Assembly (NCBI GenBank): GCA_025093985.1
Contig: JACAAK010000003.1
Location: 2,604,001 to 2,668,000 of the forward strand
Direction: 5' to 3'
DNA length: 64,000 nucleotides
From: Calvatia gigantea
Lineage: Eukaryota; Basidiomycota; Agaricomycetes; Agaricales; Lycoperdaceae
Shown: one piece after another, positions 11,078 through 21,637 of the stretch
Numbering within the stretch: position 1 is the first letter of the stretch
How the letters are laid out: every line of letters begins with the position of its first letter
Notes under the pieces: generated by a model
Database searches by the model: none
Seen by the model: the letters and a program-made list of their open reading frames with translations, nothing else
What the model was told of the DNA's origin: nothing
Program-made: the position numbers and the translations under genes

Positions 11078-13119
11078 TTAATCCATGTAGTAAGGGGGTG
11101 GCCTAATTACATTTTCTTGATCGTGATGTGCGTCGCTATTGAGGTACGGAGGAGGTGCATGCCTTGGTGTCGACTGCGTGTTTGCCGAAGAAAGCCCTTG
11201 AGGTAAGATGAGGGGTTCTTCGTGGTACACAAGGATCGGCGGTGGAGGCGAATGTGGAGGAGACACTTGTTCCAGGTCGTCAGGTCGTCTAAATGTAGAA
11301 TCATCTATGGATGGAGGCGGATCCGATGGGTCGTCCATTGCTGGAGGTGGTGGTGGTTGTTCCTCCACAGCCATACTTTCTTCGTGTTGATCTAGAACAA
11401 GCGTCAACGCCTCGATTGCTTGGGATGGTTCCTGTATCTCAGTCAATGCGGTCAAGTCGGTATCTCCGGCGGCCATTTCCATGGATGGAGGCGGTGTCAC
11501 CGATCTCTGCATATCTTCTGAATGTCCATCGAACTGATCTGCGGGATGGAAACCGAATCTTGTTCCTTCCCCTTCTATAACAAGGGTGGTCGTTGGAAGG
11601 TGTGGTGTGAAGCTGGAATCCGGTAACAGGACTTCCCGTTCAGACTCGAGGAATGTCGGTAGCCCAGTGGATGTTGATGCCTCAGCTGCGGAACTAAAGA
11701 ATGGCGGTGGTGCGTCCCGTTCCTCAAATGGTGGCGGAGCACCTCCGGAATACATGCTGGGGCCAGCCTCTCCTTCAGAGTAATGAGGTACGGTCCGTTC
11801 GGCATCATCATACCGATTCGTCTTCACGGGAGGCCGGTCGTGCTTCTTGGAATATGCTTCGTCAAACGTCTGGGAAACTTCTGGTAATCGAGCCAGGGGC
11901 GGAACAATAGTGATTGGAACCTTCAACGTCGATGTGTACTCTGATTGGCGCTTCGTGTCGAGGAGTGATATGTGTGTGTACAAGCAGAAAGCGACAGAGT
12001 GAAGTAAAGTCGTTTGTGATATCGACGCGGTATCAACATCAAACCCACTCTCCGCATAATCGCTGCCAGGAAGACTACTTTGAGTCATAGCTGGCGATCG
12101 CAGCGTCGAAGGTGGGTGGAGCACAAATCGGAGCCGGATGTGTCGCGACGAATGGAAGCGGCAGGAAGCACCAGAACGCGCGATTACTGCCTTGTTTGAA
12201 GATCCAAGAAACAAAGGCGACAGCGGTGCCTTCGCAGACGGTGATTGCATTGACAGGCCCGTACCGCTCATGCTGGTAGTATTCGACATTCCGACGGGTC
12301 CTTCCAGGGATGCATCCGAGCCGAATTCAAGTCCCATTTCGTTGGTGACTTCACGTTTGACATTTATGGCTCGGACCAATTCAACACGCATATTTCTCAA
12401 CCTGAGGCCCTTGTCCACAACAACGTCCCTGTCTGGCGGGGGGATAGTGATATACACTGGTATAGGCTCTCCAGCTCTGAAGGACGAACGAGGTATTTGA
12501 AGCCTCACGCGTATTGGCTCTTGGAGAGAATGGGTCTCGGGAGAGATGGGTAGTGTGTGCGTATGTGAAGTATACCGCCTCGTGTAAACAGTGATACTTC
12601 TCGAGAGGACAGATGCTTGGTCATTGATTGGATACAAAGATGCAGTCAATGTATGCGCCAAAGACGAATGCGGTGTCTGGATTGACTGCGGTGTGTCCGG
12701 AGGCAACGGAATCGAGAAGGGGGAAGTTGATGGAAACGGGTCGCCCGTGTCTTGTGCGTGTAAAACAATCTCATTTGAATTCAGCTCAATTTCCTGCTCA
12801 TATGCGGCTTCATATGTACGAAGAGATATGGTGCTGAGCTCGGCGTTAGCGTTCTGACTACCAGCTCGGAATCGGGGATTACTGACAGCTTTGACCATTT
12901 GTTCTGGTCAGCTCCTTTGATGTGGACTTCTCCCTCGATCGCAGCTCGTTCATCGTCTGCACCCAGATAGCCGTTCTGGAAATTGATAGCGTCGACGGTG
13001 GGTAATATGAGAATTTGTGGTTCATGTGCTAGATCATCAAACCCACTCTGAGGGGTTTCGGGATGGGGTGCAGTAGGATCTTCTTGGGAATACGTAGGAG
13101 GAGGATGTAGGTCTGCCAT
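11078..13119 (-). CDS. alpha-arrestin-like protein with PPxY motifs
   Basis: Predicted 662 aa in two exons (13119-12887, 12833-11078). The 53-nt intron restores KWSKLTISLRTYEAAYEQ, which matches an arrestin beta-strand region. Arrestin-like text follows: EPIRVRLQIPRSSFRAGEPI and VYITIPPP, then RLRNMRVELVRAINVKREV, as in the arrestin N and C folds (LxxPxxxFRxGxxI). The C-terminal ~250 residues are disordered, Pro/Ser/acidic, and carry PPPYLN and a terminal PPPYYMD, PPxY motifs that bind WW domains of Rsp5/Nedd4 ubiquitin ligases. By analogy with yeast Art/Aly proteins it would recruit Rsp5 to membrane transporters; that role is inferred. Start: ATG complement 13117-13119. Confidence 0.82.
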
Positions 13120-13423
13120 AAGTTTCAGGTGGTAGTGCAGGGTGGAATTTAAGCTTAGAATTTTAGGTCATCGTGGTGCGAGCCCAGTGTTACTTATATA
13201 AAGAGCTTCAGCAGAGCCTTCAATATCCTTTGTCACGTGGCAGCAGCTGGTGAAATCAATCAGGGAGCACCTGGCAAAGCCGACCAATGTATAGCTCTTC
13301 ATTAACCAAGGTTACGAGCTCACTCGAGGGTCACACAACGTATCAAGCCAAACAATAACAGAATAGAAGAACGCTTATAACATTAAGGAAGAAGTAAACG
13401 CAAAGTACAGCAACAGTCCCTGC
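13120..13423. other. intergenic between tandem minus-strand genes (304 bp)
   Basis: Upstream of the arrestin gene and downstream of the SWI1-like gene. Contains CACGTGGCAGC near 13232 (an E-box-like CACGTG). No coding signal is visible. Confidence 0.45.
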
Positions 13424-16400
13424 TCACTGACATTCCACCCGCACAAGACTCTCAAGTTCCTTGAACAGGTCCCCGTCCGATAATACTTCCCTCGTCATCA
13501 GGATGTCCCATGTGGCGTCTCGGTAACCAACCAGTAATCCAGTTCCGCTTTCCATCACGCTATCAGCCGAATCGGTGAAACCCATGCCGAACGACAATGT
13601 TGTTGTCGTCGATTCCGTGGTATCAAATAAATCGACTTCGTCGTCCAGAACCTTCATTGTTTCGATCGCTCGCCGGGAACAGAGAAGGAACAACATCCGG
13701 AGTTCGTGATTAGGGTTCGTCAAAAACTTCTGCACGAGCCTAAACATGACGGTCTTGAACCCAAGCTTGCGGTCAGCTTTCAAGCGTTGCTTGAGTGAAG
13801 GTGGTGCGAGGAAAGAAAGCGAATATAAAGACATAATCGTTTTTTCCAAATAGCTCAACCACGCTTCGCGAACAAACAGCTGAAAGTCCATATCTGTCAA
13901 GGGAAGTCGATGGACGAGCGCTTTGAATAACTGGCATATGTGCGGCTTGGGTATCATCTGGGCTAAGGCCTGCCGGTTGACGTCGGAATGGCTGAAGCGG
14001 TTAAACACCTCCAGTGCTGCGTCAGCAAGTGGTGAGGGCCTTGACATCGCACTCGGAGACTGTCCTGCAAGCTGAATCGATGCGAAGGGCGAGACGGCTT
14101 CGGAGGGGTCGACGAGATACGATGCGACGAGTTCAAATGCTCGCTTTGACATTCGAACCATTGATGGTGAGTGGGAGGATGGTAGGGCGAACGTGATATA
14201 GCCAGCGAGATTGACGAGGGTGTAAAGAGTATCTTTACGTATCAGGACCAAATCCGACAAAGATAGGCTTGGTGAGGCTGGAATGGGTGAACCATTGACT
14301 TGCCGGATAGAACATAAGCGCAGCATCAGGTCAATCAGCCTGTCATGGCGAGATAGGAATTGCCAGTTATCTTGTATGATGGAGAGGTTCCGCAAGATGT
14401 TCACAATGGCCAATATGATATCTGCCGACCGGGGTGTTGGTCCAGTCGTAGGGTCCTTGCTTCCTTGATGGTTTTCCAACACCGCAAAGGGCTGTAGCTC
14501 TTCCTCATAAATGGCGTTGAGGAGATCGCGGTGCGTCTTGATAGGGGATGTTTCCGTCTCTGCATCAAGTGAAATATCATCTTGAGCATCACCAAATGCT
14601 TCTTCCTCCAAAAGGTCAAGAACATCGTCGAAAAGATCAGGACATTGGAAGATGGGGAAACCCGAACCCGGATTCTGCCCGCGCATCGTTGAGAGAATTG
14701 TGAGGGTAGTAAAGGCGTACGATAGCTCAGTTGGTAACTTCGAGCGAACGGACATTCGGAGTGCCTCGATATCAATTGTACCCCAGTCATTGATATCGCG
14801 TAAAGGTCTCCTCTGAGCCATCGTATTCCACTGGTGGTCAACCAATCTTAGATCCCTACCACCATGTGTATCCAGTTCACGAGCCCAAGGGATATATTCT
14901 ATCTTTCGCCTAAGAGGCTGGCGCATTCTTAATGGCCCGGAATTTTGGATTGGGGCGACTGTAACTTCAACGTTTGTTGTAGCCAGCTTGAAAGAAAACT
15001 CAGAGTAAGTCATGGACAAGAAATGAATAACTTACGGCGTTACTCTCGAGGGGGTCTAAGTGGAGAGATGAGCGTCAATGCCAGGGTGAAATTGAATGCA
15101 ACACACCTGTCTTCTGCCTAGCCCGTTTCCCTTCAGCGTCCTCCATATCCAGCTTCCGCTTTATACCCTGGATATCCCCATCCAAAAGATTCGACTCTCC
15201 CACAGAGCCCATTCCGGACTGTGGCATAGATTGTGAGAGTGGGGAATTGTGAGCTGGAAGTTGCGCGCTGAGAGCAGTCGAGCCGGGTCTCTGGTGTGGG
15301 GTTTGGGGGGTGTGCGTTGTTGTATTAGGGAAGTGAGCGCTATTTGGGTTGGGCATTTGTTGATTCATCATACCCATTGCAGGCATTGGGCCTCGCTGCA
15401 CCTGACCGGGAACTTGTGGAACAACATTTGGAGCCATCCCACGTAATTGGCCAGGCTGGCCCATCGACACTTGCCTCGCGGCTAGTTGTGCTTTACGCTG
15501 TTGCTCTTGAATGTTTTTCTTGTATAGATCCTCAAAGGGATAGAGAATTGCAGTGTACATTTGCTCCAACATCATGGCAACGGACGTTGAACCATTGGCT
15601 TGTATCTGAGAGAACTCTTCTGGTAGGTTGAACTCGGCACAGATTGCCGGCCATCCGTTGCTGGCTTTAAGCTGGCGAAAGTCAATGCGAGATCAAGGAT
15701 AAGAGAGGTACACCACGCACTGCTTGGGCTCCTCCATGCTGCATAACGAGACCCCAGAGCTTGAAGAGATTAACATCCTGGTTTGCGAGACGGAAGGCGC
15801 CGACTTCAGCGGATGGCTCGATGTAGGACCAGGGGGATGTGTCAGGATCAAAGTTGGCGGATGGGATGCCGGTTAAGGAAGGAGGAAGTGGAGTGTTCCT
15901 CTTTGCCATGACAGTAGCAAGGCCATTGAGGAAACCGTGCTGACGCTGTTTGAGGGAGACGGGTTGAGCAGAGGGCTGTGACATGGGAGGGTCAAGGAAA
16001 GAAGCGTTGACAGCCGAGTTTGGTGTCTGTGGGACGCCATGATTATTCGGCAACTGGAAATTCGCATGCCCGTTTACAGAACCAGGCAAAAGGTCGTGTT
16101 TTGAACTTGAATAGCCCGCAGGTGTAATTCCCCCGAGATATGGCCCCGAGCTTGTTCCGCTACCAGCAGATGTGGGAGGGGGAGGTGGACGGCTGTTTGT
16201 GGCTATCCTGGCGTGATTAGCAGCCGTGAGGGCAGCCATTTGCTTCGCTGCTTGAGAGGGGTCGAGATTGTTGAAGAACGGCTGATGGTTGAAAGCGGCG
16301 TTGGTCGGCAGATTAAACCCACCTCCGGACTGTTGGGCTTGTTGGGAACGGAGTTGTTGAGTGTTTTGGGAACTGTGCGTTCTGGTATGAGAAGAGAGAC

Positions 16401-16433
16401 GTAGAAGGACTGACGAGCGGGAACTTACAGCAT
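13424..16433 (-). CDS. SWI1-like ARID-domain subunit of SWI/SNF
   Basis: Predicted 937 aa. Exons fit in phase: 16433-16429, 16381-15721, 15671-15107, 15055-15036 (20 nt) and 14986-13424. The N-terminus is Gln/Pro/Ser-rich (NTQQLRSQQAQQSGGG). An ARID DNA-binding domain spans ~130-235: RQHGFLNGLATVMAKR, PLPPSLTGIPS, then DVNLFKLWGLVMQHGGAQA and LKASNGWPAICAEFNLPEE. A nuclear signal-like IKRKLDMEDAEGKRARQK follows. The C-terminal ~520 residues are helical and armadillo-like (RPLRDINDWGTIDIEALRMS, SILVAIVNILRNLSIIQDNW-type text), as in Swi1/ARID1 C-termini. In yeast, Swi1 is the largest non-catalytic subunit of the SWI/SNF remodeller. Shorter than yeast Swi1 (~1300 aa). The first coding exon is only 5 nt (ATGCT). 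Confidence 0.85.
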
Positions 16434-16749
16434 CTCTTGAGCTTGCGTGGAATCAAAGCACAACACGCAAAGCAACGTTGGCTTCCCAATCAAGCTCTTC
16501 CACACGCATCCAACACGGGCCCCTGAGAGCCTGCGGCACGCTCAGCAACTCGTTTCTCTGTTGTTCAGTAGCAACTACTGCCCATAACCTGAACTCTGTC
16601 CCTTCTCTTCTCTGGCTCTCCTCTCTACATCAACTCTGAGGGCCTTCTCCCTACGCCGCTTGTGGTCCTAGTGACGGTGTGACTTTACGTCACGTGTGTA
16701 CACCCAGTCGACAAAATTTCCATTGCCCCCCACAGCCGTTCAACGCCTC
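16434..16749. promoter_or_regulatory. divergent promoter, SWI1-like / DUF1764
   Basis: A 316-bp gap separates two head-to-head start codons, so both promoters must lie here. It has pyrimidine-rich stretches and the sequence GTGACTTTACGTCACGTG near 16678-16695, which contains ATF/CRE-like TKACGTCA and CACGTG cores. The regulatory role is inferred from position only. Confidence 0.4.
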
Positions 16750-17335
16750 ATGTCGGAAATCGATGATATCTTTGCGTCAAAGGGCAAGACAAAAGACGTC
16801 TCTACTGTCCCTGAGTCCCCTCACTCTTTTCCCGAAAAAAAGAAAAAAGATAAGAAAAAGAGGCCCAAGATAGCCACAGCGGAGGACACATTCAAAGAGA
16901 ACGCTCCCGCCCCAAGGAAGCGCCCTCTTCCCGAGACCATTGTAGATCCTTCAGTGCTTCCAAACAATTCCAAGAGGCACAGAACAGATCCTGATCTCAA
17001 AGTATCATCAAAACGGTCTAAAACGAAGAAAGACGCAAAAGAAGAGGAACAATTCAAGGATTCTAGGGGGGATGGACCCCGTACGCCTTTTCTCTTCTAT
17101 CCCTCTTTAAGCCGCTTACAAATCTCAAAAGGGCGACGAACGGAGGAGGGCTGGAATATCTATAAAGAAGATGAACTTGGCCTTAACAATGAAGGAGGCG
17201 GTATGCTCAGTCGGTACTCTGTGCTTCATACTTTTTCACACTAACACTCCAGAAACACCCCTTTGCCCGTTTGATTGTGATTGCTGTGGGTCCCTCCCAC
17301 TACATGCAGAGCCATCTTTGTTCAACCCGCAGTAG
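16750..17335 (+). CDS. DUF1764 family protein, 160 aa
   Basis: Small, very basic conserved eukaryotic protein. Exons 16750-17080, 17132-17200 and 17253-17335 fit in phase. The N-terminal two thirds are Lys-rich and disordered (FPEKKKKDKKKRPKIATAED). The C-terminus has the family core FKDSRGDGPRRTEEGWNIYK, then EDELGLNNEGG and ETPLCPFDCDCC, where the CPFDCDCC cysteine cluster is diagnostic. Homologues usually stop just after this motif; here 15 further residues (GSLPLHAEPSLFNPQ) follow. The Lys-rich region suggests nuclear or nucleolar location. Function is unknown. The chosen ATG begins MSEIDDIF; an in-frame upstream non-ATG stretch is ignored. Confidence 0.85.
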
Positions 17336-17500
17336 GCTTCTAATATCCCACATGTGCACAAGAAATCCGTGTACAACAATACCCTGTCTTTCTGTGTCCA
17401 AGCGAACCCGGATTTTTGCTTAAAACTCCTATTTCAAGCTTGTCATTGCATAGGTGGCACTTAGACTCTAATTTTTTTTGGAGACAAAGCTCCTTCAAGC

Positions 17501-17875
17501 TTGTCAAGGTGTTTCCTCATGATTCAGGAGGTCCGATGTAATTTAAACTTTAGGAAGGGTTGGCTAACCATGCGCCGCACGTTCGAAGTGTTGCCTGGGG
17601 ACGTTGGATATATCAATCTCGTCCGTTCCTTCTTGGACTCGCGCTCGCAGGATCCAAAGAAGTCAAGGCCCAATGATATGTGGCATGCCGTTTTAAAGGG
17701 CAAGATCCTATATCTCTACGAGGACGAGGACATGACAGACTGCGGCGCTGTGGTAGAACTGTTGTTCACGGGGCCAAAACGAGGATGCGGAACGTATCTA
17801 TCCACCCTCTCTTCCTTTGAACGCATCTGGGAAACCGTGAAATGGCAGACATATTGTGTGAGATAATCTCAACTT
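17501..17875 (+). pseudogene. fragment resembling the PH region of Nvj2/TEX2-type SMP proteins
   Basis: One open stretch reads [20 protein letters not shown], then [20 protein letters not shown] and [19 protein letters not shown]. The pattern (K/R)xWYAVLKxxxLFLYxDE is what I know from the PH-like domain before the SMP domain in TEX2/Nvj2 membrane-contact lipid-transfer proteins. Here it lacks an ATG-led upstream part, and after VVEL the frame runs into unrelated sequence and stops at about 17866-17875. No SMP domain is visible before cyclin H. I read it as a truncated or decayed copy; a short expressed gene is possible. The assignment rests on ~75 residues. Confidence 0.4.
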
Positions 17876-18150
17876 GCCTTGGATTTACATAGTGCTTACA
17901 GACGTGACAGACTTAACTTAAAGCCATTAGTCTATCACTCTCTTGGCTCATCATTAGGCTAGTTAAGGCGCTTTCGAAGCCTTCCCGATTCATTGTTATA
18001 CCGGGAAGGTCAACAAGTCGCCAAGATGGACTCCATTGACTCCTGGGGGGATATGGTACACATCTCCTCCTGTAAGATACCTTCGATTATTGACTCGAAG
18101 AATGGAAACATGTATGCGGTACAATTGCTAGAGGACCCCAGTTTACTTAT

Positions 18151-19401
18151 TCAATCGTCATCGTCATCGTAGTCAACTAAACTTGAACTCTGAATCTCGC
18201 TTCCAAAAGGGTCCACCTGCCCTTTCTGTATTTCGAGAACCTTTTTGTTGCGCTTGTCTTCGGCTTCCTCTGCTTTCTCCGCTTGTTTCGCCAGGTACGG
18301 CTTACTTCCTACCACTTTTTCTGGGTTTTTACATATTCTCAGCCTACGGTCGACCTCCCGTACGGCCTCAACATCTGGGCCATGACCACCGTTTACGATC
18401 GTTAATTTGATCGATTCCAAGACCGGATGCGCCCCGTCAAGGGACAACAGTGAGGTATTAACGCCCGAAGGGAACTTTGATTGTGCCCATTTCAAAGCGA
18501 ACTCGGAAGACGCGAGTGAGAATGCTGCGAGAGCTATTTGTGAGGGCGAATAGATGAGCTCAGCGTCAGTTAAACGGGAACCGCGGATATGACTTGAGTG
18601 CCGTGTCGTGTATCGACGGTGGGAGGTTGGCAGGCATGTCGGGCAGATTCTATGACCATATAAGTTCCACAGGCGAGGAAAGAGGATGAGACTAACCTGT
18701 AAGTCTAACCAGATCCCCCATAATGCGCGGTGGGCGTGCCACACAGTGAATTCAAAATTAAGACTTTGCGCAACGAGGAACTCGAGATCAAGAACATCAG
18801 AAGGAGCAGTTTTGGGGATGCGTGAGGTAGTATGTCTCCAAGGAGATCGGATTGTTGGTTGTTTTTGTGGCGAGAAAAAGCGCCGTCAACCTGAACCATT
18901 CGATGAGAATACTGCCGAGTGATGATGCAGAGCCAGCGCGTCGTACATTACATTCTTTGGATGCCAATCCATGACAGTATTCTTGAGGTAGAATCGTTTG
19001 AGATAAGAGATAGCAGTAGCCTCCACCTCCTCGGGAAAGCGAAACATAGCACATAGTTGGGAGATCTTCGTGATATAGAGTTTTACAAGTAGGACCTCTT
19101 CGTCAGACCTCAGGAACGCGATATTAGCAGAAGATCCTGGCTAGAACTGAGGGATGAACTCCAAAAAATTCGCATCGGGTATCATCATCAGTAAGATTAC
19201 CTGGTCGAGTTCAAAAGTATTGCGAATGGCAGCAACTGCAGCATTATTGAGCTTCTCGCGTATTTGTGCCAGCCCCTCGGGCGAAAAACGCCAATTACGA
19301 AACTGAGTACTGGCCTCGTATAGCGGCTGTTTTTGCTCCTCCTCCTCCTCCTCCTTCGAGTCCGTGACGGTTGCAGATGAGCCGGCTGTTTTATGAGACA
19401 T
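18151..19401 (-). CDS. cyclin H / Ccl1 (TFIIH kinase module)
   Basis: Regulatory cyclin of the Cdk7/Kin28 kinase in TFIIH. Start ATG complement 19399-19401. The N-terminus has an acidic run (KEEEEEEQKQ) then PLYEASTQFRNWRFSPEGLA, the typical cyclin H opening (Y-x-x-S-x-Q-x-x-W-x-F). Later exons give IREKLNNAAVAAIR, FRFPEEVEATAISYLKRFYL, KNTVMDWHPKNVM (cyclin box MxxxPKxVM-like), TALFLATKTTNNPISL and VLDLEFLVAQSLNFEF. The second cyclin fold follows with LTDAELIYSPSQIALAAFSL. The tail is Lys/Glu-rich and ends DYDDDDD. About four introns are present, with boundaries only partly resolved. Confidence 0.9.
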
Positions 19402-19695
19402 GGTTTTGGAATGTCCGAAGTTCAGGCCTCAGGCAAGTGATGCTCTCGGAATTCTGTGACTTGACTTCAAAGCTTCACGTGTGACCAGGGGAGTCCGGAA
19501 AAATCTCGATTTGGAGAAATGACCGTTGCGAAGCTCAACATGAATATTTGAATGCATGAAGATGAGCCTCAGAACCTTTTCTTCTATTCCCAAGCTTCGC
19601 ATAGACGAACCGTTTGCCTATCCTGGCGCATTCTCCAGAGCGCTAGGTGGCCATACTCCCATAGCTCTTCTCCAATTCATTCGCTAGTCCATTCT
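19402..19695. promoter_or_regulatory. divergent promoter, cyclin H / GPI protein
   Basis: A 294-bp gap between head-to-head start codons must hold both promoters. TTCACGTGTGACC occurs near 19475 (an E-box-like core). No further structure is seen. Confidence 0.35.
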
Positions 19696-20998
19696 ATGTC
19701 TCAGGTGCTGGCTCACCAGCGTTCTTTGGCCTCCCCTCGGCCAGTGCTCCAGCCACTCTCTCAACGCATCTTAAGGCCTCCCAACCATGGGTCATTTTCG
19801 TTCTTTATAGTCCATCTCTTTTTCTTTGTCTACGCCATTAGTTCATCCGCAACATGCGCTGCGCAAACTGTTAATGGCCAGACATATACCAACGGACTCG
19901 CGATCATCAACGCTCCAAGTCCAAAATCGTGAGCCACCTTTGTATATCCCTCCTGGCCCCTTTGACCCTCTCTGGTAATACTCAACAGGGAGCAACACGC
20001 CGGAAGCATTATGCCCATTTCGATAGAGGTCAGTTCTCATTAATTATGCCGGGCTGCACTCCTCCAGTTAATCTCTCTCATCCTTTTTACGTTAGCTCTC
20101 CGGCAATGGGAAGCTGCCGTTGAGCGCGCTTACACCAGGCTCAGGACTCTCTTCGGGTTACGAGCTTCTTGAGATTTACTTGATTTCAGTACAAGCTGGA
20201 CTAAACCTCACTGTTTCATCGGGAACAGGCCTACTAACCGGGGAATCTGGTACAGTACGGCATCGTGACTTCGTTCTTCCGTCTTGCCTTCCCGCCGGCC
20301 AATACAATGCAAGTAATCAGTCCTGGTCCCAGTTGCGCCTGGTTGACGTTCTCTTTAGTTAACTTTCTACGAGACTTCATTGATCAACAGCACACCATAC
20401 CTCACGATCACTCCTATTCCAATTTCGATTTTGAACGATGCGAGATCTCGCTCCCCTTGCAAGGAAGGAGTCAACTCACTTCAAACTCTACCTCAACCCT
20501 CCTCTGACTTTGGTCAATCGCCTTTCAACCCGGTGCAACAGGTTGCGATTAGCACCGGTACGATGGTACCAGGCGTTACGACCCAGACGCCTCCTCGCGA
20601 ACCTGGTACTGGCGCTACACCGGCCGAATCCACCGACCTGTCATATAGAATAACCTCCAGTCCCACTTCTACCTCCCTACCTGATGGCTCGTCATCGAAA
20701 CCCCCCGCTTCAGTAACCCTGGTAATAGTATCACAAGTAGTAACAACCATCGCCGATGGGCAGGGTAGAGCTATAACTACAAGGTTTGCCACACCTCAAT
20801 ACTCCGCACATTCTTCTAATTTGTCCCTGGTCCTTAAGTTACATGACTACTCGCACCACTGCCGTGGCTATGGGCACTGCTGCTAGCTCCGGGTTCATAC
20901 CCATCAATGCTGGAAAAGCTCGTCTTGACTCTCTCACTTCTATCGTTATTCCTCTCCTCATCATGCTCTTGGTGGTCATCCTCACCCTCACCCTTTAG
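19696..20998 (+). CDS. secreted Ser/Thr-rich GPI-anchored-type protein, 356 aa
   Basis: Five exons fit in phase: 19696-19928, 19989-20028, 20096-20308, 20359-20783 and 20839-20998. The third intron (20309-20358) has a GC donor. A hydrophobic segment (FIVHLFFFVYAISSSATCA) at residues ~35-55 acts as signal peptide after an unusually long basic leader. The exported part starts QTVNGQTYTNGLAIINAPSP and continues with GSIMPISIELSGNGKLPLSA, a pattern I have seen in fungal surface proteins that carry a proline/serine stretch. A Ser/Thr/Pro-rich zone (GTMVPGVTTQTPPREPG onward) precedes a C-terminal hydrophobic tail (SIVIPLLIMLLVVILTLTL) with no charge after it, as for GPI attachment. The function is unknown; a cell-wall or adhesion role is inferred only. 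Confidence 0.75.
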
Positions 20999-21637
20999 TA
21001 GACCTGTAGAAATTAAACCAGATACCCGAGAGAATCTATCCCACTCCCGCGCACGTCAGCCGTATTCCATGGTAACGAGACGCGGAAGGACGCGGACCAC
21101 CTTTCAGTTTACTCTTTTTGTGTTGCTGCGAAGGAACCATAACAATCTCCATGACAATTCCAAGCCCCGGGTATCGACATCGTGGATTCGGGATCACAAA
21201 GATAGTCAAGCAGCCGGTGATCTTACTTAATGCTCCCCACAGAAACTTGAAAATCGGGATACTTTGCTCTCAGCTTGGGCAAACCCTTTTTGATTATTGT
21301 GCCCCGTTGCGAAGCAGCAATTGCAATCGAACTTCCTTTCGAAGTTCCCTAATGTTTCGGTCACAATTATCAAGCTCAAAGCATTTCAATTAATTCGGGC
21401 CCCGCACTCAGGCCTGAGTGCACACAAAACTTGAGTGCTGAGCCCTGAGGCCTGAGGGTTTGATGGGAGTCGGGAGTAGCCCTGGCCTCCCTACGTCTGT
21501 CTACGTCCACTTAAATGACCCTTGGGAAATAGTTCTAACAAGAGGTAACAAGGTCGGGTCGGCAGAGTAATGATAGATCATAAACCTACAGTTTTTCAAA
21601 GTTACCCGATGGGCGCTTTACTTGGGACCTACTCGAT
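20999..21637. other. intergenic (639 bp) with palindrome
   Basis: Between convergent gene ends. No coding content is recognised. It contains the 18-bp perfect palindrome at 21404-21421 and further CTCAGG/CCTGAG copies to ~21465. Confidence 0.5.
21404..21421. repeat. perfect 18-bp palindrome
   Basis: GCACTCAGGCCTGAGTGC equals its own reverse complement. CCTGAGG-type half copies follow at about 21444-21460. It could be a dimeric factor site, a terminator-like hairpin or chance. Confidence 0.8.

Noticed and set aside
11208..11910. Gly/Ser-rich open frames on the plus strand
   Set aside because: They are antisense to the Pro-rich arrestin tail and carry no motif of their own.
20786..20998. A separate small protein ending in a hydrophobic helix
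   Set aside because: A 55-nt intron joins it in phase to the upstream Ser/Thr-rich exon, so it is the GPI-signal end of that gene.
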